From contig OZ024896.1 of NCBI GenBank assembly GCA_964017195.1, forward strand, positions 27,565,430 to 27,629,429: a DNA stretch of 64,000 nucleotides, given 5' to 3'. The notes beneath the pieces were generated by a model, which saw nothing but the letters and a program-made list of their open reading frames with translations, was not told where the DNA came from and made no database searches. The position numbers and the translations under genes were made by a program. Position 1 is the stretch's first letter. Each line of letters opens with the position of its first letter. This DNA comes from Siderastrea radians (taxonomy: Eukaryota > Cnidaria > Anthozoa > Scleractinia > Rhizangiidae). Below, one piece after another: positions 53,024 to 63,915 of the stretch.

Positions 53024-53390
53024 TCTCTGCTGCACGCGTACGGAGTTCGCGGCGATTTGATTTCGATTTCGAAATGATGCACGGCGACGAGAGCAGAGCA
53101 AATGTAATGTCAGCGAAAACGTTGCACTGAAGGAGCCCCTGGTGCGTTCTGACCTTTTTCCTTTACACCGGCCAACTCGCGTGGGCTCTATTTCCAGTTA
53201 CACATATTTCCAAGTTGCAGCCGCCCCTATAACTGCATCGTAAACTGCCTGTCTACACGGCCTTTTCTTTCACGTTTTCTTTGAAAATCGGTTTGTGAGG
53301 TGGTTGACAGCAATTAGGATACAAGTGTGACGTTCATGCAGCTTTAATTGAGGGGGACGTTAGGAGTAAGGGAGGAAGGGGTCCCTTCAA
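53024..53390. repeat. Local duplication, copy B, right part
   Basis: Starts with the second TCTCTGCTG and continues the match to 48305-48645 (GCGGCGATTTGATTTCGATT, GATGCACGGCGACGAGAGCA, AAGGGAGGAAGGGGTCCCTT), ending near 53390. A 20-bp insertion (ACACATATTTCCAAG region) distinguishes it from copy A. Confidence 0.85.
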
Positions 53391-53391
53391 T

Positions 53392-53579
53392 GGATTTTTG
53401 ACGATGTGAACTCCGATTACGTCTTCCAGCTGAGGAGGGAATTGCTTGCTCAAGTACTTGCGAAATAATTGCATTTTCCTGTGCTGTTGAAATGCATATT
53501 TATCTGCTGCAGTGAATGCGATAAATCGATGCACCCCAGGTGCTGCAGGCCCTGTGCATGTACCTAAAATGCGATTCAA
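53392..53579 (-). CDS. Coding-like frame of unknown identity
   Basis: The minus frame from ATG 53579 reads MNRILGTCTGPAAPGVHRFI, then KYAFQQHRKMQLFRKYLSKQ and LEDVIGVHIVKNPLK before entering the duplicated repeat. Composition looks protein-like, with no low-complexity bias, but I recognise no family. It may be an exon remnant carried next to the duplication. It has no supported splice sites. Confidence 0.2.
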
Positions 53580-53614
53580 ATAAACAGGCTGTCAAATATC
53601 CCCCCTATTGCATT

Positions 53615-53860
53615 TTAATTATCACGGGTTTGTAGACAACATAAAGTCGTTTGCTGGTACCATTCGTTAATCAGATCATGCATCCTATCCGTTGAACTAT
53701 TCTCCCTAGAAAAATAGGAGGGAAAGCACACATCGCACAGAATTCTGCCTTCTTTTGCGACATCCAAATTGGGGGGCTTGGGAACTAGATAGCGCCATGG
53801 TTTAAACAATGCCATTGTTTTTCTGCGCACGCAATTGGCTAGCTGGCTGTGACCTTCCAT
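53615..53860 (-). CDS. Coding-like frame of unknown identity
   Basis: The frame from ATG 53860 includes TMALFKPWRYLVPKPPNLD, EGRILCDVCFPSYFSREN and STDRMHDLINEWYQQ. The composition is protein-like and it lies 35 bp from the frame at 53392-53579 on the same strand, so both could be remnants of one gene or transposon. No family is recognised. Confidence 0.2.
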   Translation of the reverse strand: MEGHSQLANCVRRKTMALFKPWRYLVPKPPNLDVAKEGRILCDVCFPSYFSRENSSTDRMHDLINEWYQQTTLCCLQTRDN

Positions 53861-54489
53861 GACCTTGAGACAAATAGATCACATGAAAAAAAAAAACAGA
53901 GTCCGAGTAAAGGTAAACAAACACCTCCACGGTCTTTGTTTTGACTCGTGAAAGGGTGACCACTGCTGCAATAAAGCTCGGAAGATAGGTGCTGTTCGTA
54001 AGAAGAGGCCTTGTAAAGAAAAGAATGTTTTACAAAGAACTTCTGCCGATAAGTGAATGTATTGTACTGTCTATCGAACGGTTAAATTCACGTGTGCAAA
54101 CGATTTTATGTTTCTTAAGCTTTTTGACAGCTTTAAAGCTTTAATAACTTAGTCGTGCTGCCGTGTGACAAACTTATAGCAATTAGCGACGTTCAGAGTA
54201 GCGACCTTTGAGGAAGAATACGACTTGTGAATTTTAATAATATAAATATAATTCAATAATTCACATTATAAACATAACAAGCCGGACGCTCGATTTTAGG
54301 ACCAAAGCGACGTTTAACGTCGCGTTCTTCAAATATTGTGGGGGATTAAAATAGCGCTAGGTGTGAATTCTTTTGTTTCAATTGGAGGGGGGATTTCAAT
54401 AAAAAAACGTCAAATTCATTTATGCCAAAATCCCATTTAATTTCGCTATGCCGATAATTACAGCATCGTTAAAAACCAGGAACGCACAG

Positions 54490-54970
54490 TCGAAGATATA
54501 ATTGCGACCACTCTCGTAAGCGACCAGCTCTTGTTACGAGTTAGCACTAGTCATTTAAAAGCTCTCCTAAGCGACCGCTCCCGTCAGCGACCGCGACCAC
54601 TTTTGCATAATACCAACTGGTCTTTTCCTTTGTTTTTAAGTTCTCGTAAGCGAACACTCAGTCAACACTTTAATAAAAGCTTTCACTCCTTGATCAATTT
54701 TAGAGTAAAACACAATATAAGCGCTAATGTTCTTTGACTTGTACATACGTGAACGTCTTCTGTGATAGGCAATTAAAAAAACTTTTTAATATTATTACTA
54801 CAATGCTATTTTTTTAAATAGTAACCATCAACAAAAGCTCCCGTAAGCGACCACTTTCTAATGTTTCATCCCTTGGTCGCTTGCGAGAGCCCACTCTTGT
54901 AGCGACCAGCTCTAGTTGCGACCACTTTTCAGAATTCTCGAGGTGGTCGCTTACGAGAGCTTGTATCTAA
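54490..54970. repeat. Array of GCGACCACTCTCGTAAGCGACC-type words
   Basis: The words GCGACCACT, CTCGTAAGCGACC and reversed GGTCGCTTACGAGAG occur about ten times, in both orientations, from 54503 to 54962. The outer ones are inverted to each other (TTGCGACCACTCTCG at 54504 and CGAGGTGGTCGCTTACGAGAG at the right). It is a fold-back member of the family at 7711-8136. Confidence 0.65.
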
Positions 54971-55255
54971 ATACCGTAGAAAGAAAAAGAGGTGCTTCTA
55001 AACAGGCACAACGCGAGCATCCCGGACCGTCTGAGAATAAGGCTAGCAAAAAAGTGAATGAATTGATTCTTTTTCTTATTTGATAAAATACTACTTTTAG
55101 AAGCTTCGAATAAAGGGCGCAAAATACTAAGCCCAGCATAATTCACCAGCCGCCATAATCTTAAATTGGCGCAATTTTTACTTTTTTGTTTCGGTCTTCG
55201 TTTAAAGGCATGCAGTCAGTGTACGATTGTACGCTTTTTAGCTTATATTTAGCTG

Positions 55256-56965
55256 CAACGTATATGCCATACCCTGGGAAAATATCAACGGAGGTACCTT
55301 TGCACAAGTACCCTACAAATCAAAGAAAACGTGCAAATAACGGTAGCTGACTTGAACAGTGGCCAAGTACTGGCTTGATTGCTTTGCATTGCGCTGTAAA
55401 ATCCGAGTAATCGTTTAAAATAATGCGGCAATCGAAAAGATATCTGAATACCTCGAAAAAATCAGCCAAAAAAAGAAATGGCGACACGAATCCATGACAC
55501 CCAGTAAAATCCTTAAGTGTGGACTTTGAAATGAGCCGTACTGAGCGCTTACTTTCCTATGGTTTATGCCCCAGCGTCTGTAAAGTGATTGTGAGATCAT
55601 TCATATGAAAGCTATGGACTTCTTTCTTGTGGTGTTGTTTATCATATTGTTCAATTTGTTTGTAACTCTTGATTCTAACTTTTGAGCTATACAAGGAAAA
55701 TCTAACGTTTTCATCCTGTAAACAGGTGCCGAGCACTGCCACAAAGAGCTGTAATACCAACTAAACAAAGATGAAATGATTTAACTGTTATACCTTGTCT
55801 TGCTCTTGCACTGTCTCGATCACTCGAAGAAAGATCTCCAAGGCAAGCCTGCCAAAATTTGTTTGTAACTTTTGTTTGTAACTTTTGAACTATACAAGGG
55901 AAATCTAACGTTTTTAGGTGCCGAGCACTGCCACAAAGAGCTATAATACCAACTAAACAAAGATGAAATGATTTAACTGTTATACCTTGTCTTGCTCTTG
56001 CACTGTCTCGATCACTCGAAGAAAGATCTCCAAGGCAAGCCTGCCAAACTTTGTGTTACAAGTTCAAATTGATGTTCGACCGTTTTATAGACAAACACGT
56101 TTGGGACAGGAAGTTTGAACGAAGTATTATATTCGTCTTATTTTTCTGCCCGTGTCTGGATGTAGCCTTTGACGTAATGTATTTCATATCAAACAACTTT
56201 GATTGCTCTGTTTTTGCCCTCAGGCCAAACATTTAATAATCTGAGTTTCGTTTTCAAAAACCTTCGCTGTCATATAAGACAGCCCCAACTTAAAACTTAA
56301 AAAAAATCAAATTTAATTTTAGGAACTCTAGCAAGCGACGCGACTTCTGTACTTTCGAGATTAAGCTAAGGAAATGGTCGCAGATGTGAGATTTAGAAGA
56401 GATCCTGAATAAACTAGACCTTTTAATTGGACGAGATCTTGGTGACGAGTTTTCATTAAGATTGTGGCCTAAGTAAGACTCTAAGATGGTTGCTTGTTAG
56501 GGTGGTTGCCAAAGAAACTCACTCTAATTAAAAAGTACTCACATATTAAGAGAAAGGAACAACGCCATGGAAAGAACCGTTCACTACAGTCTCTCTCACA
56601 AGACAGTGGAATGAACTAGACATTGTCACGAGAACATCGAATAGTTTGTTCTCCACTATTTATCGCTTATTTTTATTCTATGAGAAACTAATGCAGTGTT
56701 TATTAGAGGAGAGACATAACTAAATAATCACGCAGAACATCAAAACCAAGTTTTATTTAGTTTTTTGCTTTTTTCAGTTTTGTTTGTTTTGTTGTTGTTG
56801 TTGTTGTTGTTTTGGATTGTGTCAGGTCTTGGGTATTGTTTCAGTCTAGAAACTTAACAAATTCAGATGTTTGTATGACTGCAAGCAATACCTCCACCCA
56901 GACAAACTTTGGCAGGACATCTACAAAACCTTTAAAGCAGGCTGCGGAAGAAAACCTTTTGAATT
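55256..56965 (+). repeat. Tandem duplication, copy 1, with inner 190-bp repeat
   Basis: From CAACGTATATGCCATACCCT this matches 57440-58990 at about 97-98 percent by eye. Copy 1 carries an extra internal duplication: the block AGGTGCCGAGCACTGCCACA to GGCAAGCCTGCCAAA appears at 55725-55856 and again at 55917-56048. The 3' end reads GGCAGGACATCTACAAAACC near 56910. No confirmed gene. Confidence 0.9.
56795..56812 (+). repeat. (GTT)n microsatellite
   Basis: Six GTT units; the paralogous tract at 58785-58802 is followed by a different T-run, so the tract varies between copies. Confidence 0.9.
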
Positions 56966-57439
56966 ACTAGAAGCAATACCTCCACCCATACCAACTTGGT
57001 AAGTTTCAGACGGTTAATTCTCGGAAAAGTTTTCTTATTTTGTCATCAGTTTTCAATTGACGGTTCCCAGCTCGAATATGTATTTTGAACCCGAGGTAAG
57101 CGGTCAAAAGGCGCACACAAAAAAAAAACTCAACGCAAGTTGAGTTGCACAGAAGACACAAGTTGCACAAAACAAAACAAAAAAACTTTAAAAACTTTGC
57201 AAGAGCGCTGGCAACACTAGTAAGGAAAACAACACTTCCGTCGACTTGCGCTGGGTGCCCAAATCATACCAAACTACATGTGGTCATACGTGAAAAACTT
57301 GCGTCAATTTGCGTATGAATTTGAGCTTGGTCTCTAACGTGAGCACAAATAATAGCCAGTGGGAAAAAGCAATGGCCAAAGACATCCAGTCTGTTGCATG
57401 CCATAAGGGGTCCTTGTTAGTGTAAAACCGACGTGGCTT

Positions 57440-58990
57440 CAACGTATATGCCATACCCTGGGAAAATATCAACGGAGGTACCTTTGCACAAGTACCCTAC
57501 AAATCAAAGAAAACGTGCACATAACGGTAGCTGACTTGAACAGTGGCCAAGTACTGGCTTGATTGCTTTGCATTGCACTGTAAAATCCGAGTAATCGTTT
57601 AAAATAATGCGGCAATCGAAAAGATATCTGAATAACTCGAAAAAATCAGCCAAAAAAAGAAATGGCGACACGAATCTATGACACCCAATAAAATCCTTAA
57701 GTGTGGACTTTGAAATGAGCCGTACTGAGCGCTTACTTTCCTATGGTTTATGCCACAGCGTCTGTAAACTGATTGTGAGATCATTCATATAAAAGCTACG
57801 GACTGCTTTCTTGTGGTGTTGTTTATCATATTGTTCAATTTGTTTGTAACTTTTGATTCTAACTTTTGAGCTATACAAGGAAAATCTAACGTTTTCATCC
57901 TGTAAACAGGTGCCGAGCACTGCCACAAAGAGCTGTAATACCAACTAAACAAAGATGAAATGATTTAACTGTTATACCTTGTCTTGCTCTTGCACTGTCT
58001 CGATCACTCGAAGAAAGATCTCCAAGGCAAGCCTGCCAAACTTTGTGTTACAAGTTCAAATTGATGTTCGACCGTTTTATAGACAAACACGTTTGGGACA
58101 GGAAGTTTGAACGAAGTATTATATTCGTCTTATTTTTCTGCCCGTGTCTGGATGTAGCCTTTGACGTAATGTATTTCATATCAAACAACTTTGATTGCTC
58201 TGTTTTTGCCCTCAGGCCAAACATTTAATAATCCGAGTTTCGTTTTCAAAAACCTTCGCTGTCATATAAGACAGCCCCAACTTAAAACTTAAAAAAAAAA
58301 TCAAATTTAATTTTAGGAACTCTGGCAAGCGACGCGACTTCTGTACTTTCGAGATTAAGCTAAGGAAATGGTCGCAGATGTGAGATTTAGAAGAGATCCT
58401 GAATAAACTAGACCTTTTAATTGGACGAGATCTTGGTGACGAGTTTTCATTAAGATTGTGGCCTAAGTAAGACTCTAAGATGGTTGCTTGTTAGGGTGGT
58501 TGCCAAAGAAACTCACTCTAATTAAAAAGTACTCACATATTAAGAGAAAGGAACAACGCCATGGAAAGAACCGTTCACTACAGTCTCTCTCACAAGACAG
58601 TGGAATGAACTAGACATTGTCACGAGAACATCGAATAGTTTGTTCTCCACTATTTATCGCTTATTTTTATTCTATGAGAAACTAATGCAGTGTTTATTAG
58701 AGGAGAGACATAACTAAATAATCACGCAGAACATCAAAACCAAGTTTTATTAAGTTTTTTTGCTTTTTTCAGTTTTGTTTGTTTTGTTGTTGTTGTTGTT
58801 GTTTTTTGTTTTTTTTTTGCACTTTTGGATTGTGTCAGGTGTTGGATATTGTTTCAGTCTAGAAACTTAACAAATTCAGATGTTTGTATGACTGCAAGCG
58901 ATACCTCCACCCATACAAACTTTGGCAGGACATCTAGAAAAAGTTTAAAGCAGGCTGCGGAAGAAAAACCTTTGAACTGCCAGAAGCTAC
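57440..58990 (+). repeat. Tandem duplication, copy 2
   Basis: Direct copy of 55256-56965 without the inner duplication. The offset changes from 2,184 to 1,992 bp across the inner repeat, as expected. Confidence 0.9.
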
Positions 58991-59133
58991 TGAAAAATAA
59001 GGGTAATTATGTTGGTAACCTTACTGGTAAAATTCAGGAACAAAGATTGCAAGACAATAGAACTAGGGCTTCTTTTGCAAGTCTTGCCAGTTCGTATAGT
59101 CAGTTTTGTAGAAACTCTAGGGAGCCACCTTAA
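58856..59133 (+). CDS. Possible exon of unknown gene
   Basis: After the acceptor-like GATATTGTTTCAG at 58843-58855 the frame reads SRNLTNSDVCMTASDTSTHT, then RTSRKSLKQAAEEKPLNCQK and NYVGNLTGKIQEQRL, and stops at TAA 59131 exactly where the second large duplication begins. The paralogue at 56848 is frame-broken (NLLNY then stop). It looks like Ser/Thr-rich coding sequence but has no recognised domain. Confidence 0.2.
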
Positions 59134-59630
59134 TACTTCACTCTATTTACAATGTTTACAACTGCTACGAATTTGAACACAACCACAGGCTTACCATCCT
59201 CTGTGTTGCGGACCTGTGCTAGCTGTATATTAATGGCGGCTTCGGGTTGCGAACAAAGGATTTTGCAAATACGATAATTACGGCTTTTTCACAGATGAAA
59301 GTCAAATTAAAACGCTTAGAAACATGAACACTATGTTAATGTTTGTTTTTATGGGCTTGGTTTGTCGATTTAAAGCTCCGGGAGGCGGTTTTATACTCAC
59401 AAGGTTTGCAGTTTCCAGAACCTCGAATTAGCGACCGCCCTAGAATTTCGCCAAAATTAATACACTAATCCTTGTGCCTTTGACAAAAGAATCCCGGTTT
59501 CCAAAAAAACAGTCTTCTTAGTTTGATTTTGCCTGATTTTGACTCATTTGCGTCCACGGACTGATCCTTAAAATCCAACACAAACTTTCGAATCGGGTGG
59601 AAATTTGTTTCTGCCTATGATCTGCACAAG

Positions 59631-59900
59631 TTGCCTGCTCAAAGGCATCTCAAGAATGTAGTTTTACATGCAAATTTGTACTCGAGGGGCCCAAGGGGCC
59701 TGTTTGGCACACGAAGGAATCCAGTTGAAACACGTGCGCGTGCACCCACGCATTGCAGCGCAACAGTTTTTCAAAGGGTCCCTAAAACCTCAAAATATAA
59801 GTGTCATGGAGGCATTGCAAATAACACACCCAAACCACGGTCACAACATAGGCCCTCTTCCGTCCCTACCCCCATTAAGCAACCAGTCAATCAGTCGTGA
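59631..59900 (+). CDS. Hypothetical reading frame, weak evidence (copy 2)
   Basis: Counterpart of 29286-29570, starting MPAQRHLKN and ending IKQPVNQS. A two-base difference (AATCAGTCGTG against AATCATCGTG) changes the last residues. Unrecognised; probably non-coding or a gene remnant. Confidence 0.15.
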   Translation: MPAQRHLKNVVLHANLYSRGPRGLFGTRRNPVETRARAPTHCSATVFQRVPKTSKYKCHGGIANNTPKPRSQHRPSSVPTPIKQPVNQS

Positions 59901-60244
59901 CCTTGAACAACCTACTACGACAAACCTTTCGTAGAACAACAATAAAACTTTATTTACATGAAAACAGTCAATATATTACAAATACAGAACTGAACTGAAC
60001 TAGAACTGGAAGACGGTGCCCTACATGTCCATCTTAACAAAGTAAACTTAGCTTCTTAAGAGTATGTTTAATTAATGTTGGCTTTTCAGTTTCAAGGTTA
60101 AAAGATCTGTTCGGTTTCTTCTTGTACTAGGCCTACGGGTATTTGACAGGGTATGCACACATTAAAAACTGTTAAAAAGTGGTAAGTCACACCGATTATA
60201 CCGACGTACAATAGTAAGAAATCCTGTCCAACCTTAACAACCAA

Positions 60245-61125
60245 CGTTGTAACATTTGCATCTGTTAAATGCTAAAGCACAACATTTTCCTGTGTGTGCA
60301 GTTTGTTTGTTTCTGTAAATTTTTCAGAAGGGGAACTGTGGCGCAATCTTCCAACTCTAAACGGGGAAAAAGAAATGACATCTTTTCAGTGCACAGCTTT
60401 TGGCTTGTAGAACACCATGACAGGGAGCCCTCACATAAAATAAGAATCGTTTCTTAAGTAAGGTCTGGAACCGATGCCGCCACTTTGAATGGCAGGTCTG
60501 GAACCGAAGCCTTCTGAAACTGTTCGTAACTCTTGTAAAATGAGAACGTTATATTCTCGGCAGGCAATCGGCAGCTCCGGAGATTCTCCGAACCCCCAGT
60601 TTTGCGTCGTGGTTTCTCTTTTCCAGAGCTGACACAATCTGACTGCGTAAAATAATTCAAAATGGCCTCTTGATAAAAACACCGAACAACAACAATTTGA
60701 TCTGAGGGCTTCCAGTGACATGATCAGAGGCATTAATAAATGTACCCATCATGTACATCACAGGCCAACACCTTTCCTCAAACTCGGATACTTGGGTCAA
60801 GGCGAAATCTCGGCATTTCTCGATTCTTTTGACATTCTTAGAAACTGCTGAAGGCAGGGCTGTGATTTTTAACCCTAGGGTGCTGTTTACCTTCAAGAAT
60901 CAAGTTGTCAATGAAGAAACCATGCGGATACCGATAAAATAGTAGACCTCGTGAAAACTGCTCCAATCAAATTGGTAGCAGTGTCTTCATAACGAATCAA
61001 GATTTAGCGGCCACTAAACCAGTTTGACCATTCCTTGTTTACGTAGTTCAAATTAAAGTAACTTCGACTAACGAACATAGAAATTTTGGAATTCTTTCCC
61101 TTCAAGCGGTGTTTTTTTTTTGTTT
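60245..61125 (-). pseudogene. Decayed C-terminal fragment of the sulfotransferase gene (copy 2)
   Basis: Same structure as 29857-30735, with the same interruption and stops, so the fragment predates the large duplication. The 79-codon frame at 60657-60896 is identical in peptide sequence to its partner. Confidence 0.8.
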
Positions 61126-61296
61126 TGTTTTGTTTTTTCAACTCCTTGCGCCAGCTAAGCTCAAAGAAAATAGCAGAAATGCTACTTTGTAAATTCGAGA
61201 TTAAATATAGTTTATGTTATTTTGTGTTAAGGGCTCAGTCTCCCATATCTCATCTAGTTTAAGGCATTGCTTGCAGATGGCCCTAGTGAGAATATA

Positions 61297-62610
61297 TTAC
61301 AACCTTGACACCAAGACTGTAACGTTTGAGTCTGTTAAATACACCCAAAGTTCAATATTTTCCTGAGGTTTCGTTTGCCACTCCCAGCCAGCAAAAAGGA
61401 AAGGCATCTTGTCAGTCCAAAGCTTCTGGCTGGTATCACGCAGAACACGTTCAGAGCCATTAACAGAAATGTACCCCATCATGTACATCAGAGGCCAACA
61501 CCCTTTTTCAAACTCGGATACCTGAGAGGTGTCAAGGCGAAATCTCCATTTCTCAATTCTTTTGACATCATTCTTGGAAACGCTGAAAGCAGGGTTGCGA
61601 TTTTTAACGCCAGGGGGCTTTTTACCTTCAAGAATCCAATTGTTGATGGAAGCAACCATGGGAAGTCCCGTAAAATTGTACACCTTGAAAACTGTGTTAA
61701 GCAAATCGATAGCAGTGTCTTCATAACGAACCAAGATGTAGCGACCACTAAACCAGTTTGACCATTCCTCATTTATGTAGTTCAAATTGACTTCCAGTAA
61801 TGAACATAAGATTTCTGAATTGTGCCTGATCATTTCTTTTCCTTCAAGAGGTGTGTTTTTTTCGGTAATCAACTTTCTCTTAGGCCCGACTGGCATATAA
61901 AACTTATTAATAATTAAAGACGATATAACAGCTCGAGGATCCCTTACAAGATGAACTATCAGACACTCAAAGTTATCGGGTTCAGAGCTGCAGACTCGCT
62001 GCAATTCTCGTATTCCAATTTCACCCGGAAATCGTGTTTGCATGATTTTGGCAACTGTGATTCTTTTTGACTTGCAAGCCTCTCTGACTGATTCTTTGGT
62101 AAGTCTTGTGTTTTTGCTTCTCCATGCCAGGTAGTTTTGGGATCTCTGAATATTTCTTAACCAACCAGGAAAAAGATAATCAATTGTTTTATCTCCTTGG
62201 AAGTTGCAAGTGAAAAAGTCTCGAAGCAAGTTGGAAAAGTCAGTCCTGTATGCTTCCTCTGCCTTCTCATCTAAGACATTCCACTCGCCCAAATTCTTGC
62301 GGTCGCCATGAACTACCATCCTTAGCTCGTTGAAAGGCTCATAAAGATAGAACACGTCTGGGTGCAAGTTAAAGAGGTTGCCGAGAAATGTTGATCCAGA
62401 ACTCATGTGCGTCAAAATGATGACGTTCAACCTTGGTTTGTTTGCGTTTGACTCAGCCTCCCTTGTCTTGTTTGTCACATTCGCTCCTGCTGTGATTGAT
62501 TCGGTCTGTGCCATTTCGGTTTTCTTGTCCCAGGAGCTGAACAGGATCAGAATAACTTGCGGGACGACCACTAATAATACCCAATGTACCCTCCTCGCAA
62601 TGCATCTCAT
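61297..62610 (-). CDS. Carbohydrate sulfotransferase (CHST1/3-like), copy 2
   Basis: The second single-exon copy, 437 aa from ATG 62610 (MRCIARR), with signal anchor WVLLVVVPQVILILFSS, PAPS loop LTHMSSGSTFLGNLFN and 3'-phosphate site LVRDPRAVISSLI all intact. Compared with copy 1 it lacks eight residues in the stem (a 24-nt in-frame difference after SESI) and has a handful of substitutions (EPF/EPL, YRTD/YRPD, GDK/GHK, WRSKN/WRSTN, PPGV/PLGV). CAA instead of TAA after GWEW lets it run 26 residues further, ending SNVTVLVSRL with an added sequon. The frame also stays open upstream to 62808, but that part differs between copies in a homopolymer and is probably untranslated. Confidence 0.85.
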   Translation of the reverse strand: MRCIARRVHWVLLVVVPQVILILFSSWDKKTEMAQTESITAGANVTNKTREAESNANKPRLNVIILTHMSSGSTFLGNLFNLHPDVFYLYEPFNELRMVVHGDRKNLGEWNVLDEKAEEAYRTDFSNLLRDFFTCNFQGDKTIDYLFPGWLRNIQRSQNYLAWRSKNTRLTKESVREACKSKRITVAKIMQTRFPGEIGIRELQRVCSSEPDNFECLIVHLVRDPRAVISSLIINKFYMPVGPKRKLITEKNTPLEGKEMIRHNSEILCSLLEVNLNYINEEWSNWFSGRYILVRYEDTAIDLLNTVFKVYNFTGLPMVASINNWILEGKKPPGVKNRNPAFSVSKNDVKRIEKWRFRLDTSQVSEFEKGCWPLMYMMGYISVNGSERVLRDTSQKLWTDKMPFLFAGWEWQTKPQENIELWVYLTDSNVTVLVSRL

Positions 62611-63047
62611 CGTTCCTGACAATTTAGGTAGCGACGGGTATGTGAACATTAAGCAGGTCAAACGTGTTAAACCGGTAGAAACTGGTGTACGCATCATAAC
62701 TTGGGGAGGGGTGTTTAAACCTCCACATACAGTAGCATAGCTGGGATATTTTCCGTACATATTTTTTTTTTGGGGGGGGGGGGGATTTATGTGCAGGATA
62801 CTCTGCAACTAACTTATTTCTTTCTGTTTTCTAAGATAAGAACAGTAAAAAATACGCACATGCCAAAGCGAAACTATGCGCGTATTTTGGAAATAAGTCC
62901 ACCCTTGGTTAAATGAATATGTTGTCTTAACTAGGGAATTACCGTACCTTAGAACATGGTCACACCCACTCAGCCAATCAGTGTCTAGCATTGAGATGCT
63001 CTATAGTCCATAAACTGTCTGAAATTATGTAAAGTGCCGGGCGATTT

Positions 63048-63295
63048 GAAGCACGGGGAAATTGTGGGGTAAAATTAATATTCACAGAGAATTACTGCAT
63101 TCATTAGTGGTTCTGTATAGTCTTTAGTATGCTCTATCCCATGGAGCATACTAATGAGGTTTTGGTTTCCTTTGTTTGAAAGCCTCATTAGTATGCTCTA
63201 TGGGATAGAGTAAGCTAAGGACTATAAACCACTAATGAATGCAGAAATTCTCTGTGAATACTAATTTCACCCCACAATTCCCCTGTGTATCAAAG
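63048..63295. mobile_element. Fold-back element, copy 2
   Basis: Partner of 32678-32927, with arms more alike here (CTATCCCATGGAGCATAC and its reverse GTATGCTCTATGGGATAG), so this copy is nearer the original state. Confidence 0.8.
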
Positions 63296-63302
63296 CTACT
63301 AA

Positions 63303-63692
63303 CGGCCTGTTTACAAGGAGGGAGGGTTACCCTAGCAAGCGGGTTAACGCGACCCGAGCAGGAGGGTCAAAGATAGCCCGGGTACAAGCAAAATTTCACA
63401 AGCAGGGTAACCCTACCACCCGGGACAACTTAATGCGCTTGGTGGTTACCAAGGGTTGAAACAAGTAGAAAGTTTAACCCGAGTAAGCGGGTTAACCCTA
63501 CCTGGAGTGTTTACAAGGGAAAAAGTTAACCCACCCCTAGCACGCAGATAGGGTAACCCGCCTACCTGGGTAGCCCTGGCTGCCTTGTAAACACGACGAA
63601 GACAAAAAGAGGAAATGTGTGAGTGCTAGGGTAACCCGCTTGCTTTGGTAACCCGCTTGCTAAAGTAACCCTCCGTCCTTGTAAACAGGCCC
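63303..63692. mobile_element. MITE, TIR GGCCTGTTTACAAGGAGG, copy 2
   Basis: Partner of 32935-33352, about 28 bp shorter. TAA flanks both sides (63300-63302 and 63693-63695). Confidence 0.8.
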
Positions 63693-63779
63693 TAAGTAGA
63701 ACCTACTAATGAATGCGCAGATTCTCCGTGAATGGTTGCAACTAAAGCGATAAAACCAATAACGACGATGGCGACGTCG

Positions 63780-63915
63780 AGCCAATTGCCCTTTTCCCAG
63801 TTTACTTTTCTCCTTTGCAATACAATGTTTTTGAACGTGGATGTGCCCGAAATTGCCTCACATCCACGTTCAAAAACATTGTAATGCAAATGAGAAAAGT
63901 TACCGTAACTGTGAA
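63780..63915. repeat. Hairpin element, copy 2 (inverted, shortened spacer)
   Basis: Partner of 33442-33600. The spacer is GCCCGAAATTGCCTC (63845-63859), the reverse complement of the first 15 spacer bases of copy 1; the other 19 are absent. Confidence 0.85.

Noticed and set aside
56051..58228. Identical 61-codon frames at 56051-56236 and 58043-58228 as a conserved small gene
   Set aside because: Identity is explained by the recent tandem duplication, which is equally conserved outside the frame.
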